Positions 50,644 through 61,258 of a DNA stretch of 64,000 bases are shown in pieces. The DNA comes from Actinostola sp. cb2023 (Eukaryota; Cnidaria; Anthozoa; Actiniaria; Actinostolidae): NCBI GenBank assembly GCA_033675265.1, contig JAUJYZ010000838.1:248001-312000 (forward strand), in the 5' to 3' direction. Made by a program: the position numbers and the translations under genes. Position 1 is the stretch's first letter. Each line of letters opens with the position of its first letter. A model generated the notes under the pieces. It saw nothing but the letters and a program-made list of their open reading frames with translations. It was not told the origin of the DNA and ran no database searches.

Positions 50644-51282
50644 TTATATGCGTTTTACGTACGCCACTTGTTGCTCATCCGGGAAAATGGAAGTTCGAAG
50701 TCTAATGTTGTCAGGTGTGGAAGGGTGCAAATCAAAAAGTAAATAACCGTAAGGTTGTTTGGTTGCGTCTTCAAAACTCTCCATCACATAGGGAACAGCT
50801 CTAGGAAATGCTTGTCGGGCTAAAGTAGACACCCCTAAAGAATCTCTGGGGTTTTTAAAACACACGATGTAATGGGTGTTCAGAGAAATGGTTCTGGATT
50901 GCTTGTTTCCACTAAACATGTTTTGAACCAGGAAGATGGTTGAAATGTTACGATGATGACAACCTCGAGTGATTAAGTTCATCATAGCGTCATTTGTACT
51001 ACTCTCTCGCATCAGATCGTCCAACACCAAAATGCCTGGGGTCTTATCAAAGAGAGAATAGATGTCCTCTGGAAATCCTTGAATGAATTGAAGGTTTGGA
51101 ATTTCGCGTTCCATGATGAGAAACCGCGGTTGAAATTCTCCATAACAATAGACAATCTTATGAATGGGATGTGTAAACAGCTCATCCGCATGTCGTAAAA
51201 GGTTTTCGGTCCAATACGATTTCCCACAACAGGTTGGTCCACACACCTGAATATTGGTTGGATTTTTGAACGAGACATCCAT
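50644..51282 (-). CDS. ATP: FtsK/HerA-type genome-packaging ATPase
   Basis: The frame is open from 51306; the natural ATG is at 51282 (MDVSFKNP). Walker A is GPTCCGKS, Walker B is GILVLDDLM, and a downstream FLVQNMF strand fits the sensor region of the A32-like/FtsK packaging ATPase of Polintons. About 212 residues, a normal size. It would pump element DNA into capsids made of the plus-strand products. No lesions seen. Confidence 0.85.
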   Translation of the reverse strand: MDVSFKNPTNIQVCGPTCCGKSYWTENLLRHADELFTHPIHKIVYCYGEFQPRFLIMEREIPNLQFIQGFPEDIYSLFDKTPGILVLDDLMRESSTNDAMMNLITRGCHHRNISTIFLVQNMFSGNKQSRTISLNTHYIVCFKNPRDSLGVSTLARQAFPRAVPYVMESFEDATKQPYGYLLFDLHPSTPDNIRLRTSIFPDEQQVAYVKRI

Positions 51283-51481
51283 TGCAGACTGTGGTTGATT
51301 GAACACTTAAGTCATTGTTGAATTGTTGATCGCTTATATGTTTCATTCGCGCACGTTCTAACCAAGGTTTACGTTCATCAGAATTGAGCATGTGAACTTT
51401 AGCTAAATGATCGGACAGTCTCAACAATTGAGTTTTAATACACCCTTGGATGGGACAGTCTTTTCGTTTTCGCTGCACCAT
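51182..51481 (-). CDS. Short C2H2-like zinc-finger protein overlapping the ATPase start
   Basis: From the ATG at 51481, CPIQGC, then RLSDHLAKVH give a Cys-X4-Cys...His-X4-His finger near the N-terminus. The frame continues in a phase different from the ATPase and overlaps it by about 100 bp; the true end may be earlier if a frameshift is present. Such small fingers occur upstream of the ATPase in cnidarian Polintons; role unknown. Confidence 0.45.
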   Translation of the reverse strand: MVQRKRKDCPIQGCIKTQLLRLSDHLAKVHMLNSDERKPWLERARMKHISDQQFNNDLSVQSTTVCNGCLVQKSNQYSGVWTNLLWEIVLDRKPFTTCG

Positions 51482-51509
51482 CGTAAATGAATACAAGTTA
51501 GAAATCACC

Positions 51510-51950
51510 CCTCTTTTAAAGCTTTCCCTTCATGAAAAAAAAATTCACACACACACAAAAAATTTATCTCTCAAATAGTTCATTTAATTTAAAAAATGTA
51601 CACACACAAAAAAAATTCACATTAAAAAAAATCATGAAAAACAAAAAAAAAACTTACAAAAAAAAAAAAACAAAATTAAAAATAAAATCACTTACAAAAT
51701 ACGATTTTTTCATTCGCGTTTATTCACTTTGCGAATAATGAAATAGGGGACAGGACCGACACGACCGACACTACCGACACTTTTTCACGTTCATTTCATT
51801 TTGAGAACAAAAGAAAGAGGCCATTTTTTCCCCGTTTGTTCATTTTGAGAACAAAGAAAATATATGCTATTAAGGGGTCACGTTTTTTAAACACAAAACA
51901 ATCACACGTTTTTCTTCAAAGTGTTTTATTTTCTAAATCCATTTAGTATA
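51510..51950. other. A-rich low-complexity spacer between polymerase end and zinc-finger gene
   Basis: Poly-A tracts with cacacacaaaaaa repeats (51540-51690), a short ccgacacga repeat (51755-51780) and two copies of cattttgagaacaaa (51798 and 51841). It separates two minus-strand genes and may hold the polymerase polyadenylation signal and the promoter of the zinc-finger/ATPase block. The frame 51532-51738 is a poly-Lys artefact. Confidence 0.5.
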
Positions 51951-53879
51951 TACATTTATAATGACAGTAAAATATCTACTAGTTCTAAATCAAATTTGGT
52001 TAATATGATCCGCTTGTGACCGTACGCTAACGTAGTCACACCATCATCAAGTATAAATCGCTTGTCATCGTAGGGACCAATTTTGTTCATGTTTACTGAA
52101 AATAATTGATGTTTGTCACTACGTATTTGTGTCATATTCGCCATCGTTCGTTTTTTCTCAAACAAACAATCTCTATAGTGCGTGTGTCGAATGCGATGTT
52201 TGGTCACATGCTTGGCCACACCTTTGGCGGTCTTTTTCTCCACCTCACGACCCTCCTCGTGGTACAGGAGGGAGTACATTTTAGGGCGTAGACCCACAAA
52301 TTCTTCAATGGGCAGTCCATGGGTCTCATCCTTCATTTTCCCCAATACTTTCTTGTTCACGGTGCTGTGTAAAACGTGGTCTCTGGGGTACTCAGAGGTG
52401 TCATACAAGTCGAGGTCCTCGTACATGTCTTCGTAAATGTCCTCAGTTTTGATGTTGTAGCACAGCGAGTCCGTATCGGTGACCAAGAGGGTGGCGTTGT
52501 TCCCGTACTTCTGTTTGATCACATTGTAGTGAAAGTCATACATGAGGGTCTTGGAAAGATCTAAAATGCAGAAGCCCACATAGATGGGTCGGTTGAGGTA
52601 GAGGGAGGGTTTCTTCATGTTGTCCAAAAATACCCTATCATAGTCTTAGAAACGTGGTGGGGGTTTGTTTGTGAAAATATTTATTTAAACGGCAAAAAAT
52701 TATAAAACTCTGTGACGACCCCGCATACCTTGAAAACACACAAAAAATCGCGAGTCGTACCCACTCGCAAACTTCGCTTTTTCTGCTTCGCATCAGATTA
52801 AAGTCACATTTTGACCTTGCAAAGTCGTAGTCGAACTGTTTATGAGTAATTTGAATCCAATTATAAACCTGTCGCTTAATTGTAAAAGTCGCTGAAAATC
52901 ACTAAATTTCGCCTTCTCAAAATTCTTGTTTTGGAGCAGGTTTTGAAAATAAAGTTTCCCCTCCCGGTAAAATTATATTTTACTTGAAATTTAGATTTTT
53001 TGAAAGTAGAAATGCTACTGTAAAAGAGCGTATGAAAATCATTTCCGGGCTTTTCATCAGCGTTGAAAAATAAATATTTTAAAATGCCACTAATCACACA
53101 TCAATCTGTCAACAGTCGGCACATAATTTGGACCAAATAACCGAAAGCTTGGTGATTTCTTCTATTTTTCTTTGGTATTCAGTTGTAAACAACAGTTGTA
53201 ACGTCCTACTTAGCTGACCTGAAATATCCGGGTCCATAAATGTCATAAATATGTCAGTGAGTCTAACCTATTGTTGACGTGCGGGGTCAAGATCAGTTAA
53301 CATGGATTTGCCTATTGTACTCAACTTGCAATGATTGAATGACTCATGAATATAATTATTTTGCATTTGAGCTTTTCAAGCGTTGGTTGTGTTCCTGTAA
53401 AACTAATGAAAATGTCAAACGAAATCGACATTTTGTGTATCATCTTGTCATCTTGGGTTGAGAAAGGTAATTTATGCAAATAATGCCGGGAGAATTAAAT
53501 ATGATTGGCAGAAAACAAACTTCTGTAGATTCAATTCCATAATTTTCTCAAGAAAAAGTACTAGAGTTCTTCATAGTTTTGATAGTGGATCAGTGCTTTA
53601 CCATGGTAGAGTAAATGGAACTGGTCATCTGTTCCTTCCCAAAGCTGGTTCGAGGCATTTGCGCCTCTGACCCGGCTCTGAGCAGTTGTTGCCGTTCATG
53701 AGAAAGACCATTTCGGGACACACGCAGAGCTGAACTGCAATCAATGACTCAGAAGTAGAGCTCACTGAGAACATTGCAAACATCTAGATATACCACCTCA
53801 ATGGTATGCTGTTCAACCTCTGTTAAGGTCCACCTCTCTGTAACGGCCTACATTTAATGTTATTGAAACTTGTCTACAA

Positions 53880-54690
53880 CGGCGAGCTCTGCACAATGGC
53901 CACCTCTGCACAACAGCCACCTCTGCACAACGGCCATCTCTATAGAACCGCCACCTCTACACAACGGCCACCTCTACACAACGGCCACCTCTACACAACC
54001 GCCACCTCTACACAACGGCCACTTCTGCACAGCGGCCACCTCTACACAACGGCCACCTCTACACAACAGCCATTTCTGCACAACGACCATCTCTACACAA
54101 CCGCCACCTCTACACACAACGGCCACTTCTGCACAGCGGCCACCTCTACACAACGGCCACCCGTGCACAACGCCCACTTCTGCACTGACATAGACCACCT
54201 CTACACAACGGCCACCTCTGCATAGCGACCACCAGTGCACAACGCCCACTTCTGCACAACGACCATCTCTACACAACCGCCACCTCTACACAACGGCCAC
54301 CTCTACACAACGGCCACCTCTACACAACGGCCAGCTCTGCACAACGTCCACTTCTGCACAATGGCCACCTCTGCACAACAGCCACCTCTGCACAACGGCC
54401 ATCTCTATAGAACCGCCACCTCTACACAACCGCCACCTCTACACAACGGCCATTTCTGCACAACGACCATCTCTACACAACCGCCACCTATACACAACGG
54501 CCACTTCTGCACAACGGCCACCTCTACACAACGGCCACCTCTACACAACGGCCATTTCTGCACAACGACCACCCGTCCACCAGTGCACAACGCCCACTTC
54601 TGCACAACGACCTCACAACCTCCACCTCTGCACAACGGCCACCCGTCCACCCGTCCACCAATACACAACGGCCACCTCAGTCTACACAAT
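53880..54690. repeat. 17-bp minisatellite, left half
   Basis: About 45 degenerate copies of CCACCTCTACACAACGG, with ctctg and cttctg variants. Both strands are open in several frames, giving long artefact ORFs of Thr/Gln/His/Pro repeats. Confidence 0.9.
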
Positions 54691-54834
54691 ATTAAATATA
54701 GGCCGTTACAGAGAGGTGGACGTAGCCAACTTCCGAAATTAGAGGAGCGATGAGCTGGACAGATGCTCCACATCGAAATATCACGCGGGAATGAGAATAC
54801 TGAAACACTGCAAGTGTGTTCCGAAACGAGGTGG

Positions 54835-55430
54835 TCGTTGTGTTAGAGGTGTTCGTTCTGCAGAAGTCGGTCGTTGTGTAGAGGTGGTCGTTCTGCAGAA
54901 GTCGGTCGTTGTGTAGAGGTGGTCGTTCTGCAGAAGTCGGTCATTGTGTAAGGGTGGCAGTTGTGTAGGGGTGACCGTTGTGTAGAGGTGGTCGTTCTGC
55001 AGAAGTCGATCGTTGTGTAGAGGTGGCCGTTGTGTAGAGGTGGTCGTTCTGCATAAGTCGGTCGTTGTGTAAGGGTGGCAGTTGTGTAGGGGTGACCGTT
55101 GAGTAGAGGTGGTCGTTCTGCAGAAGTCGATCGTTGTGTAGAGGTGGCCGTTGTGTAGAGGTGGTCGTTCTGCAGAAGTCGATCGTTGTGTAGAGGTGGC
55201 CGTTGTGTAGAGGTGGTCGTTCTGCATAAGTCGGTCGTTGTGTAGGGGTGGCAGCTGTGTAACAATATAGAGGTGGCCGTTGTGTAGAGGTGGTCTATGT
55301 GCAGAAATGGGAGTTGTGCACTGGTGGACGGGTGGCCGTTGTGTATGGCCGTTGTGTCTTGTGTAGAGGTGGCCATTGTGCATGTAGTGAACGTTGTGCA
55401 GAGCGCTGGCCGTTGTAGAGAGGTTTCAAT
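54835..55430. repeat. 17-bp minisatellite, right half, opposite orientation
   Basis: The complement of the left array: gtgtagaggtggtcgttctg units, here often paired into a 34-35-bp higher-order unit with gcagaagtcg. The opposed halves let the element fold from end to end. Confidence 0.9.
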
Positions 55431-58400
55431 AACATTAAATGTAGGCTGTTACAGAGAGGTGGACCTTAACAGAGGTTGAACATAGAGGTGGTATATCTAG
55501 ACTTATCAAGGAAATGTTTGCAATGTTCTCATTGAGCTCTACTTCTAAGGAGACTTCTAAGTTGCATCACTGCGAGTGTGTCCCGAAACGTCTTTCTCGA
55601 TCCGCATACAACAACCGCTCACGTTCATTTTTGTCAGAGGCGCAAACGCCTCGAACCAGCTTTTGGAAGCACGAAATAACCAGTTCCATTTACTATACCA
55701 TGGTAAAGCGCTGATCCACTATCAAAACTATGAAGACCTCTAGTACTTTTTCTTGAGAAAATTATGGAATTAAATCAGTACAGAAGTTTGTTTTTGTATA
55801 TTTAATTCTCCCCGCACTAATTGCATAAATTACCTTTCTCAACCCAAGATGACAAGATGATACACAAAATGTCGATTTCGTTTGACATTTTCATTAGTTT
55901 TACAGGAACACAACCAACGCTTGAAAAGCTCAAATGCAAAATAATTATATTCATGAGTCATTCAATCATTGCAAGTTGAGTACAATAGGCAAATCCATGT
56001 TAACTGATCTTGACCCCGCACGTCAACAATAGGTTAGACTCACTGACATATTTATGACATTTATGGACCCGGATATTTCAGGTCAGCTAAGTAGGACGTT
56101 ACAACTGTTGTTTACAACTGAATACCAAAGAAAAATAGAAGAAATCACCAAGCTTTCGGTTATTTGGTCCAAATTATGTGCCGACTGTTGACAGATTGAT
56201 GTGTGATTAGTGGCATTTTAAAATATTTATTTTTCAACGCTGATGAAAAGCCCGGAAATGATTTTCATACGCCCTTTTACAGTAGCATTTCTACTTTCAA
56301 AAAATCTAAATTTCAAGTAAAATATAATTTTACCGGGAGGGGAAACTTTATTTTCAAAACCTGCTCCAAAACAAGAATTTTGAGAAGGCGAAATTTAGTG
56401 ATTTTCAGCGACTTGCTGTGACCTTTACAATTAAGCGACAGGTTTATAATTGGATTCAAATTACTCATAAACAGTTCGACTACGACTTTGCAAGATCAAA
56501 ATGTGACTTTAGTCTGATGCGAAGCAGAAAAAGCGAAGTTTGCGAGTGGGTACGACTCGCGATTTTTTCGTGTGTTTTCAAGGTGTGCGGGATCGTCACA
56601 GATTTTTATAATTTTTTGGCGTTTAAATAAATATTTTCACAAACAAACCCCACCACGTTTCTAAGACTATAATAGGGTATTTTGGGACAAAATATGAAGA
56701 GTTTTAATTTTTCGTCATGTGCCACCTATCGCTCGATGTTAGTGGACATTCCCTCTTAAGAAGTTTAACACTGACTCTTTTCCTCAAATTCTCCATCGTT
56801 TTTCCGAAGACAGAATTATTCATCAGTTTGAAGAAATCCTTTTCAAAATCATTGGTAGCGTGATTTCGCTTCTCCGTGTTGAAGTCAATGTAGCTCTTTA
56901 ACCAAGGACTCTGGTCAAACCCAAGGACGCGGTGCACTTTGGTCAACTTCATACCCAGTGACAGGTACTGTTTCAGATTTCGGTAATGAAGTATGTAGTG
57001 TTGCTTGTCATTCAAGTTGGGGACTAATTTGGCCACTGGTGCGCCGCCTAGGTTCAGTTCCTCATTCAGTTGTTGGCAGTAGGGGGACAGCATGTCTTGG
57101 GTCACTTTTTGTCGTTCGGGAGCCAGAGGGTAGTCGTTGTGCAGGTCGTGTAGTTCCTCTGGGTAACTCAAGTCCACTTCCAGAATGTACCCTTCTGTAC
57201 CATCGTCGGGGAGGGTCATGAGGTCTTGTTGCAACAATTAGGTCTTGTTGGCTTCCTGTTCAGTCAACCAACCAAAGTTGTTGACCGGGAGGGCCTGGGA
57301 CATCGCCCAACCATAGAGATTGTTTGCATCCAGGTACATAAGGTAATTATTGTGTTGTTCAGGGTCGTACCCATCTACATAAGGGTTGTTAGCTTTAGCA
57401 TGTCGATGAGTGATCATCGAAATACCACCGCGCAACCCTTCTTCAATAAACAAATACATGTCAGGGTCTGTTAATAATTCCAATTCGACCCCAGTCATTT
57501 TCAAACATGCCGACCATGACAATTCGGGAGAGGTGTAAAAATGACCTGGGTCGAGTTGATAGTACTCTAAGCAAATGGTTCTAAAATTTTCAAAAACGTC
57601 TGCAAAGAGCAGCACGTCTGATTTTAAGTATAGGTCGTGGTACTCCCCTAAGTTCTGACACCGAAACTCCCTGTATACCTTCTGCGCATGCTCGTAGTCG
57701 TCTTCAGTTATGCTACTGTCCTTTAACGAACTGTAGAAGGCTCCCTTTGGAGGGAGTTGAGTCTCTTGAAACTTATTAAAACTATTCATGTATTCGTATG
57801 GGTACACGCCTTTTCGCAGTAACAAATTCAGTTTGTCCTCTCTCTCAACATACTTTTTAAGTATTGTAAATTGATCATCCCCATCCTTGCTTAGGTTCGC
57901 AACAAGCCTTTCAAGAGACGCGTTCATGAACTGCAAGGAGTCGATAAACACCAGATTCCCCACCGAAAATGAAATGTATTTTTCCGTGTTGTTGGGGATG
58001 CAACTGATTTTTTCTGATGTCATTTTACCGAGTCCCTGCATGATCAAGTGGGAGTCATACCCGCGTAAATTATGCAACACCACTGGGATGTTTCCCGTGA
58101 ACTTATAATTCAAGTTGCACTCATTGTGGGCAACACCTCTGTACAACCCCGTGAGGTGGTCATGATCGCGAACCCGGTCCGCACCTAAGTCAAACCTGCA
58201 GATATGACACACTGTCGCCTCTTGAAACGCTTGCTCTTGTTCGTTTGTGATTTCCATGGGGACAACTACTTTTAAAATTTCCGTTATTTGTTTTTCTTCT
58301 TCTATTAAGTTTTCTAAAAATGTATCTACTGCATCCTCCCCACGGTACACGACAGGAGGTTTGCAGTAGTCTTCTACAGTCGATACTATGGTATAGCAAA

Positions 58401-59272
58401 ACCCACACGGTTGGTGGTGTTGGGGTTTCTGTGTAAAACTCATATTTCTATCTAATTCTGATTTGTCGTGTTCGATGAGTATGGACTCAAAGTCTGCATA
58501 TATTACAAATGGTACCTTGAGTTGTTTTTGCACCTCTGTATATTGAAGTGTGGTATGGTCCTCGTCTGGCAGTTTGATCTTTTGGGGCTCGTGACGGCCA
58601 CAGTGGGGTTCGTGGTCGTCTAACAAATCTTGCCTGACGAAACCATGCATGCAGTAGTTGCAGTGGTACATACGCCCATCATGTCGTGTTATACTTGATA
58701 GAAGTCGGTCCAAATCTCTGATGAGGCAGTAGTGGCGACGTGTGTCTTGTGAGTATAGCAGTAAGTTCACGTGCAACTCTTTTTTGTCTTTGGTGACATA
58801 CAAAGGAAACAATTCTTGCTCTTCTAACCCAAAGACATTGACGCTGGTGGTGGGATTTTGTCGCTCAAACTTTTTCACTTGGTCGATCTTAACGGGGTAG
58901 TCGATCCCTGCCATGTTGAGTTCTGACTCATAGGGTTTGTAATGGTTTACTCGATGAGGTTGATCACGCCAGTGTATGGGATGTTTCGCCGCCAACACCG
59001 ACCACAGGAAACATTTTGGGTCATCATTTTGCACGTTGAGGACCGCTTTTTTGTTTTTGATTTTCTTGGAGAGTGGCAGGTAGCTGGCCCCCTCCACAGG
59101 TTTGTAGGCGACCACTCCCAAGTCTAAGTGTAATACCTTATCCAACTGCCAGCCACTCCCTTCTCGTTGGTACTCTAGGAAGGTGGTTTTGACTTTTTCT
59201 ACTGCTTGGTTGTAAATGCTTCATTACTTAATTCCGACCACAGTTTCTAAATCCGGCTTGTACGTTTTTGGT

Positions 59273-59448
59273 CCTAACGGTTAGGGATACTCAGTAGAAT
59301 GCCCTAACCATTAGGGATTACCCTTTACATGCCCTAATGATTAGGTACTTTGAGAGTTCATTCTCGCTCAAAGCCCTAACGATTAGGACAAAGTCTTGAA
59401 AACCCCTTTTGAAAAGGGATAATGCGATAAAAACCCTAATCGCTAGGG
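59273..59448. promoter_or_regulatory. Cluster of telomere-like palindromes beside pPolB
   Basis: Five copies of an imperfect palindrome CCCTAA-N3-TTAGGG lie at 59273-59286, 59302-59316, 59332-59345, 59374-59387 and 59434-59448. The N3 centres are CGG, CCA, TGA, CGA and TCG. A sixth, different palindrome (ccccttttgaaaagggg-like) lies at 59403-59419. They start 47 bp upstream of the pPolB frame. A binding-site array, promoter or replication element is possible; the role is inferred. Confidence 0.6.
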
Positions 59449-60671
59449 TCGGACTACGTGATGACAAGCGGTTCATCAAAGCTGATGTAGAACAGACGAA
59501 CGGATATAGTATACCCATCCGTGTATGTATATGTACATGTATTGTACACTCAAACCTCAAATCCTAACGCTGAAAATGAAGAAATGCGTTTAAAAAGGAA
59601 TAAAATCTCATTAACACTGCAATCGAAATCCTGCAATCAACCACTTACCTTGATTAGGCTATGTATTTTGCTCCGTTATTTTCCAAAAATCCATAATATG
59701 CGGGAAAACTACGTATACAATTGTATACTGTTCTCAACATAATATATCTTCGTGTATCGTATAGAACTACATCGCCCCAAACTTCTCTTTGTAGATCAAT
59801 TCTTTAACAGATCATGCAGAACATGCTGCTACATAGATCCCCGCATCGATCATGCGAACAAAATCCATTCTCAAAAGCAAACTGAAACTCATAAAGATCG
59901 TCGAGGCAAGAGTTGGAACCTCATTTCGGTCTTGAAAGTCTTGAAACTCGTACTCGAAATATTTGAGCTCCTTCATGTCTCAAAATAGTTCCTTCTTGTC
60001 GTCCATCAGTATCGTATACCGTGTTTAGCACAACAATTTTAAAATAGACAAACAGATCTGTCGATTACTGGTTGACACATTCAATTAACACCATAACTTG
60101 TCGCTATATCACGTTACTCAACTTCGTTATGTGACTCTGAAATCTGTTTATTCATAATTTGGAAACTCAAGCGAGGTTTATTAAAATAGTATAAGTATAA
60201 GTAAGATCGACAATCGTTCATTTTAAACTAATTGTCCTTTTATCCAGCAATGCAATCAAGGGAGCGGAAACAGAATGACTTTGATACCAATCAAAGGAAA
60301 ATACACCGTCATTCTCAAAAGTGCCTTACGGGAAATTATGGACCGAGTTTTTTCGCACGGCCTTATGACCCAAGCGCGTAGCGCGCGGGCCATAAAAAGT
60401 GGGGAGAAACGAGGATCCATATATTGGTTAATCAGATATTAATTTTTAGCTTTTCCTTACATTTCTGGTTTGCTAATTAATAATGCTAATTACAATGAAT
60501 GCCGCCGGTTCGCATTGCGATTGACCATTGGCTCTCATATCTTTATATATAGAATATAGAATAAGGGTTTCTATAAAATATTTACCTAGAGCTACTTATA
60601 CAACTGCGAAAATCAATGTTTTTATATGGGGTCTTTTGAATGATGTCAAAGAGACGTTTAATATATGACTG
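59449..60671. other. No recognisable gene
   Basis: AT-rich sequence between the two palindrome clusters. Short frames at 59.5-60.0 kb match nothing I know. A GC-rich palindrome-like gcgcgtagcgcgc lies near 60375. Confidence 0.4.
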
Positions 60672-61092
60672 AGATGTTTTAGAAGCCCTTACGATTAAGG
60701 GTTGTATTTGATATCAAAGAAACCGCCTTGTGATGAACGAGTCAAACTGAGATGTTTTAGAAGCCCTTACGATTAGGGGTTGTATTTGATATCAAAGAAA
60801 CCGCCTTGTGATGAACGAGTCAAACTGAGATGTTTGAGAAGCCCTAACGATTAGGGGTTGTATTTGATATCAAAGAAACGTACTTGTGCTGAACGAGTCA
60901 AACTGAGATGTTTTAGAAGCCCTTACGATTAAGGGTTGTATTTGATATCAAAGAAACCGCCTTGTGATGAACGAGTCAAACTGAGATGTTTGAGAAGCCC
61001 TAACGATTAGGGGTTGTATTTGATATCAAAGAAACGTACTTGTGATGAACGAGTCAAACTGAGATGTTTGAGAAGCCCTTACGATTAGGGCT
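60672..61092. repeat. 78-bp tandem array carrying the same palindrome
   Basis: About 5.5 copies of a 78-bp unit. Each unit has agccctwacgattarggg, a ttgatatcaaag palindrome and cgccttgtgatgaacgagtc. Two variants alternate: CCCTTACGATTAAGGG and CCCTAACGATTAGGG. Some units read cgtac in place of cgcc, in an alternating order that suggests dimer amplification. Confidence 0.9.
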
Positions 61093-61258
61093 TGGTTCGA
61101 TTTGGCGAAATATCAGGGCGAGTTAGGTCGAGCCATGGTTCGTATTTTGGCGAGACGTATTATATACAAAAAAGTACTTGTACAACAAAAACTAAACAAA
61201 AAACTAAGACTAGGACTAGGCATTAGACTGATCTCTTTGAGAAAAAATGAAATTGTTA

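Larger units (their letters stand above)
52641..56669. mobile_element. 4.03-kb foldback element inside pPolB
   Basis: The ends AGTCTTAGAAACGTGGTGG / CCACCACGTTTCTAAGACT are inverted. Arms of about 1.2 kb match closely (52.65-53.86 and 55.48-56.67 kb), including the frame at 52876-53097, which reappears at 56203-56421. The centre is two opposed minisatellite halves around a 145-bp unique core (54.69-54.84 kb). No transposase. Inner arm segments such as ggtccacctctctgtaacgg resemble Tigger-type ends. Confidence 0.85.
44518..59226. mobile_element. Polinton/Maverick, degraded, with a foldback inserted in its polymerase
   Basis: About 14.7 kb (10.7 kb without the insert) carrying the full Polinton hallmark set: retroviral-type integrase with chromodomain, penton-like and double-jelly-roll capsid proteins, adenain-like protease, FtsK/HerA-type packaging ATPase and protein-primed family B polymerase. 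Plus-strand genes (44.5-49.45 kb) converge on minus-strand genes (59.2-49.5 kb). Terminal inverted repeats and the usual 6-bp duplication could not be found, so the true ends are open. Frameshifts in integrase, penton, capsid protein, two accessory genes and polymerase show a decayed copy. Confidence 0.9.
51956..59226 (-). pseudogene. pPolB: Protein-primed DNA polymerase B of the Polinton, frameshifted and split by a foldback
   Basis: The minus frame runs from about 59226 to 57238, shifts frame near 57237, continues to about 56670, is interrupted by a 4.03-kb foldback, and ends at 51956. In order: N-terminal region, a CNYC...H...HC finger, exonuclease motifs (ADFES; HNLRGYDSH; YLKSDVLLFADV), a CHIC...HDHLTG...NECN HNH-like module, polymerase motif A (YLDANNLYGWAM), motif B (LMNNSVFGKT) and, beyond the insert, motif C (TDTDSL). 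All catalytic motifs survive in pieces. The terminal-protein-like N-terminus is short, with stops before 59226. It would replicate the element by protein priming; this copy cannot. Confidence 0.9.

Noticed and set aside
51532..51738. Lys/Thr-rich 68-codon frame
   Set aside because: Translation of poly-A low-complexity spacer.
53857..55383. Long open frames rich in Thr, Gln, His and Pro repeats on both strands
   Set aside because: They run through the 17-bp minisatellite; open in several frames on both strands, so artefacts of the repeat.
60672..61092. CRISPR-like array or true telomere repeat
   Set aside because: The genome is eukaryotic; units are head-to-tail 78-bp copies without unique spacers, and the hexamers occur only as inverted pairs, never in tandem runs.
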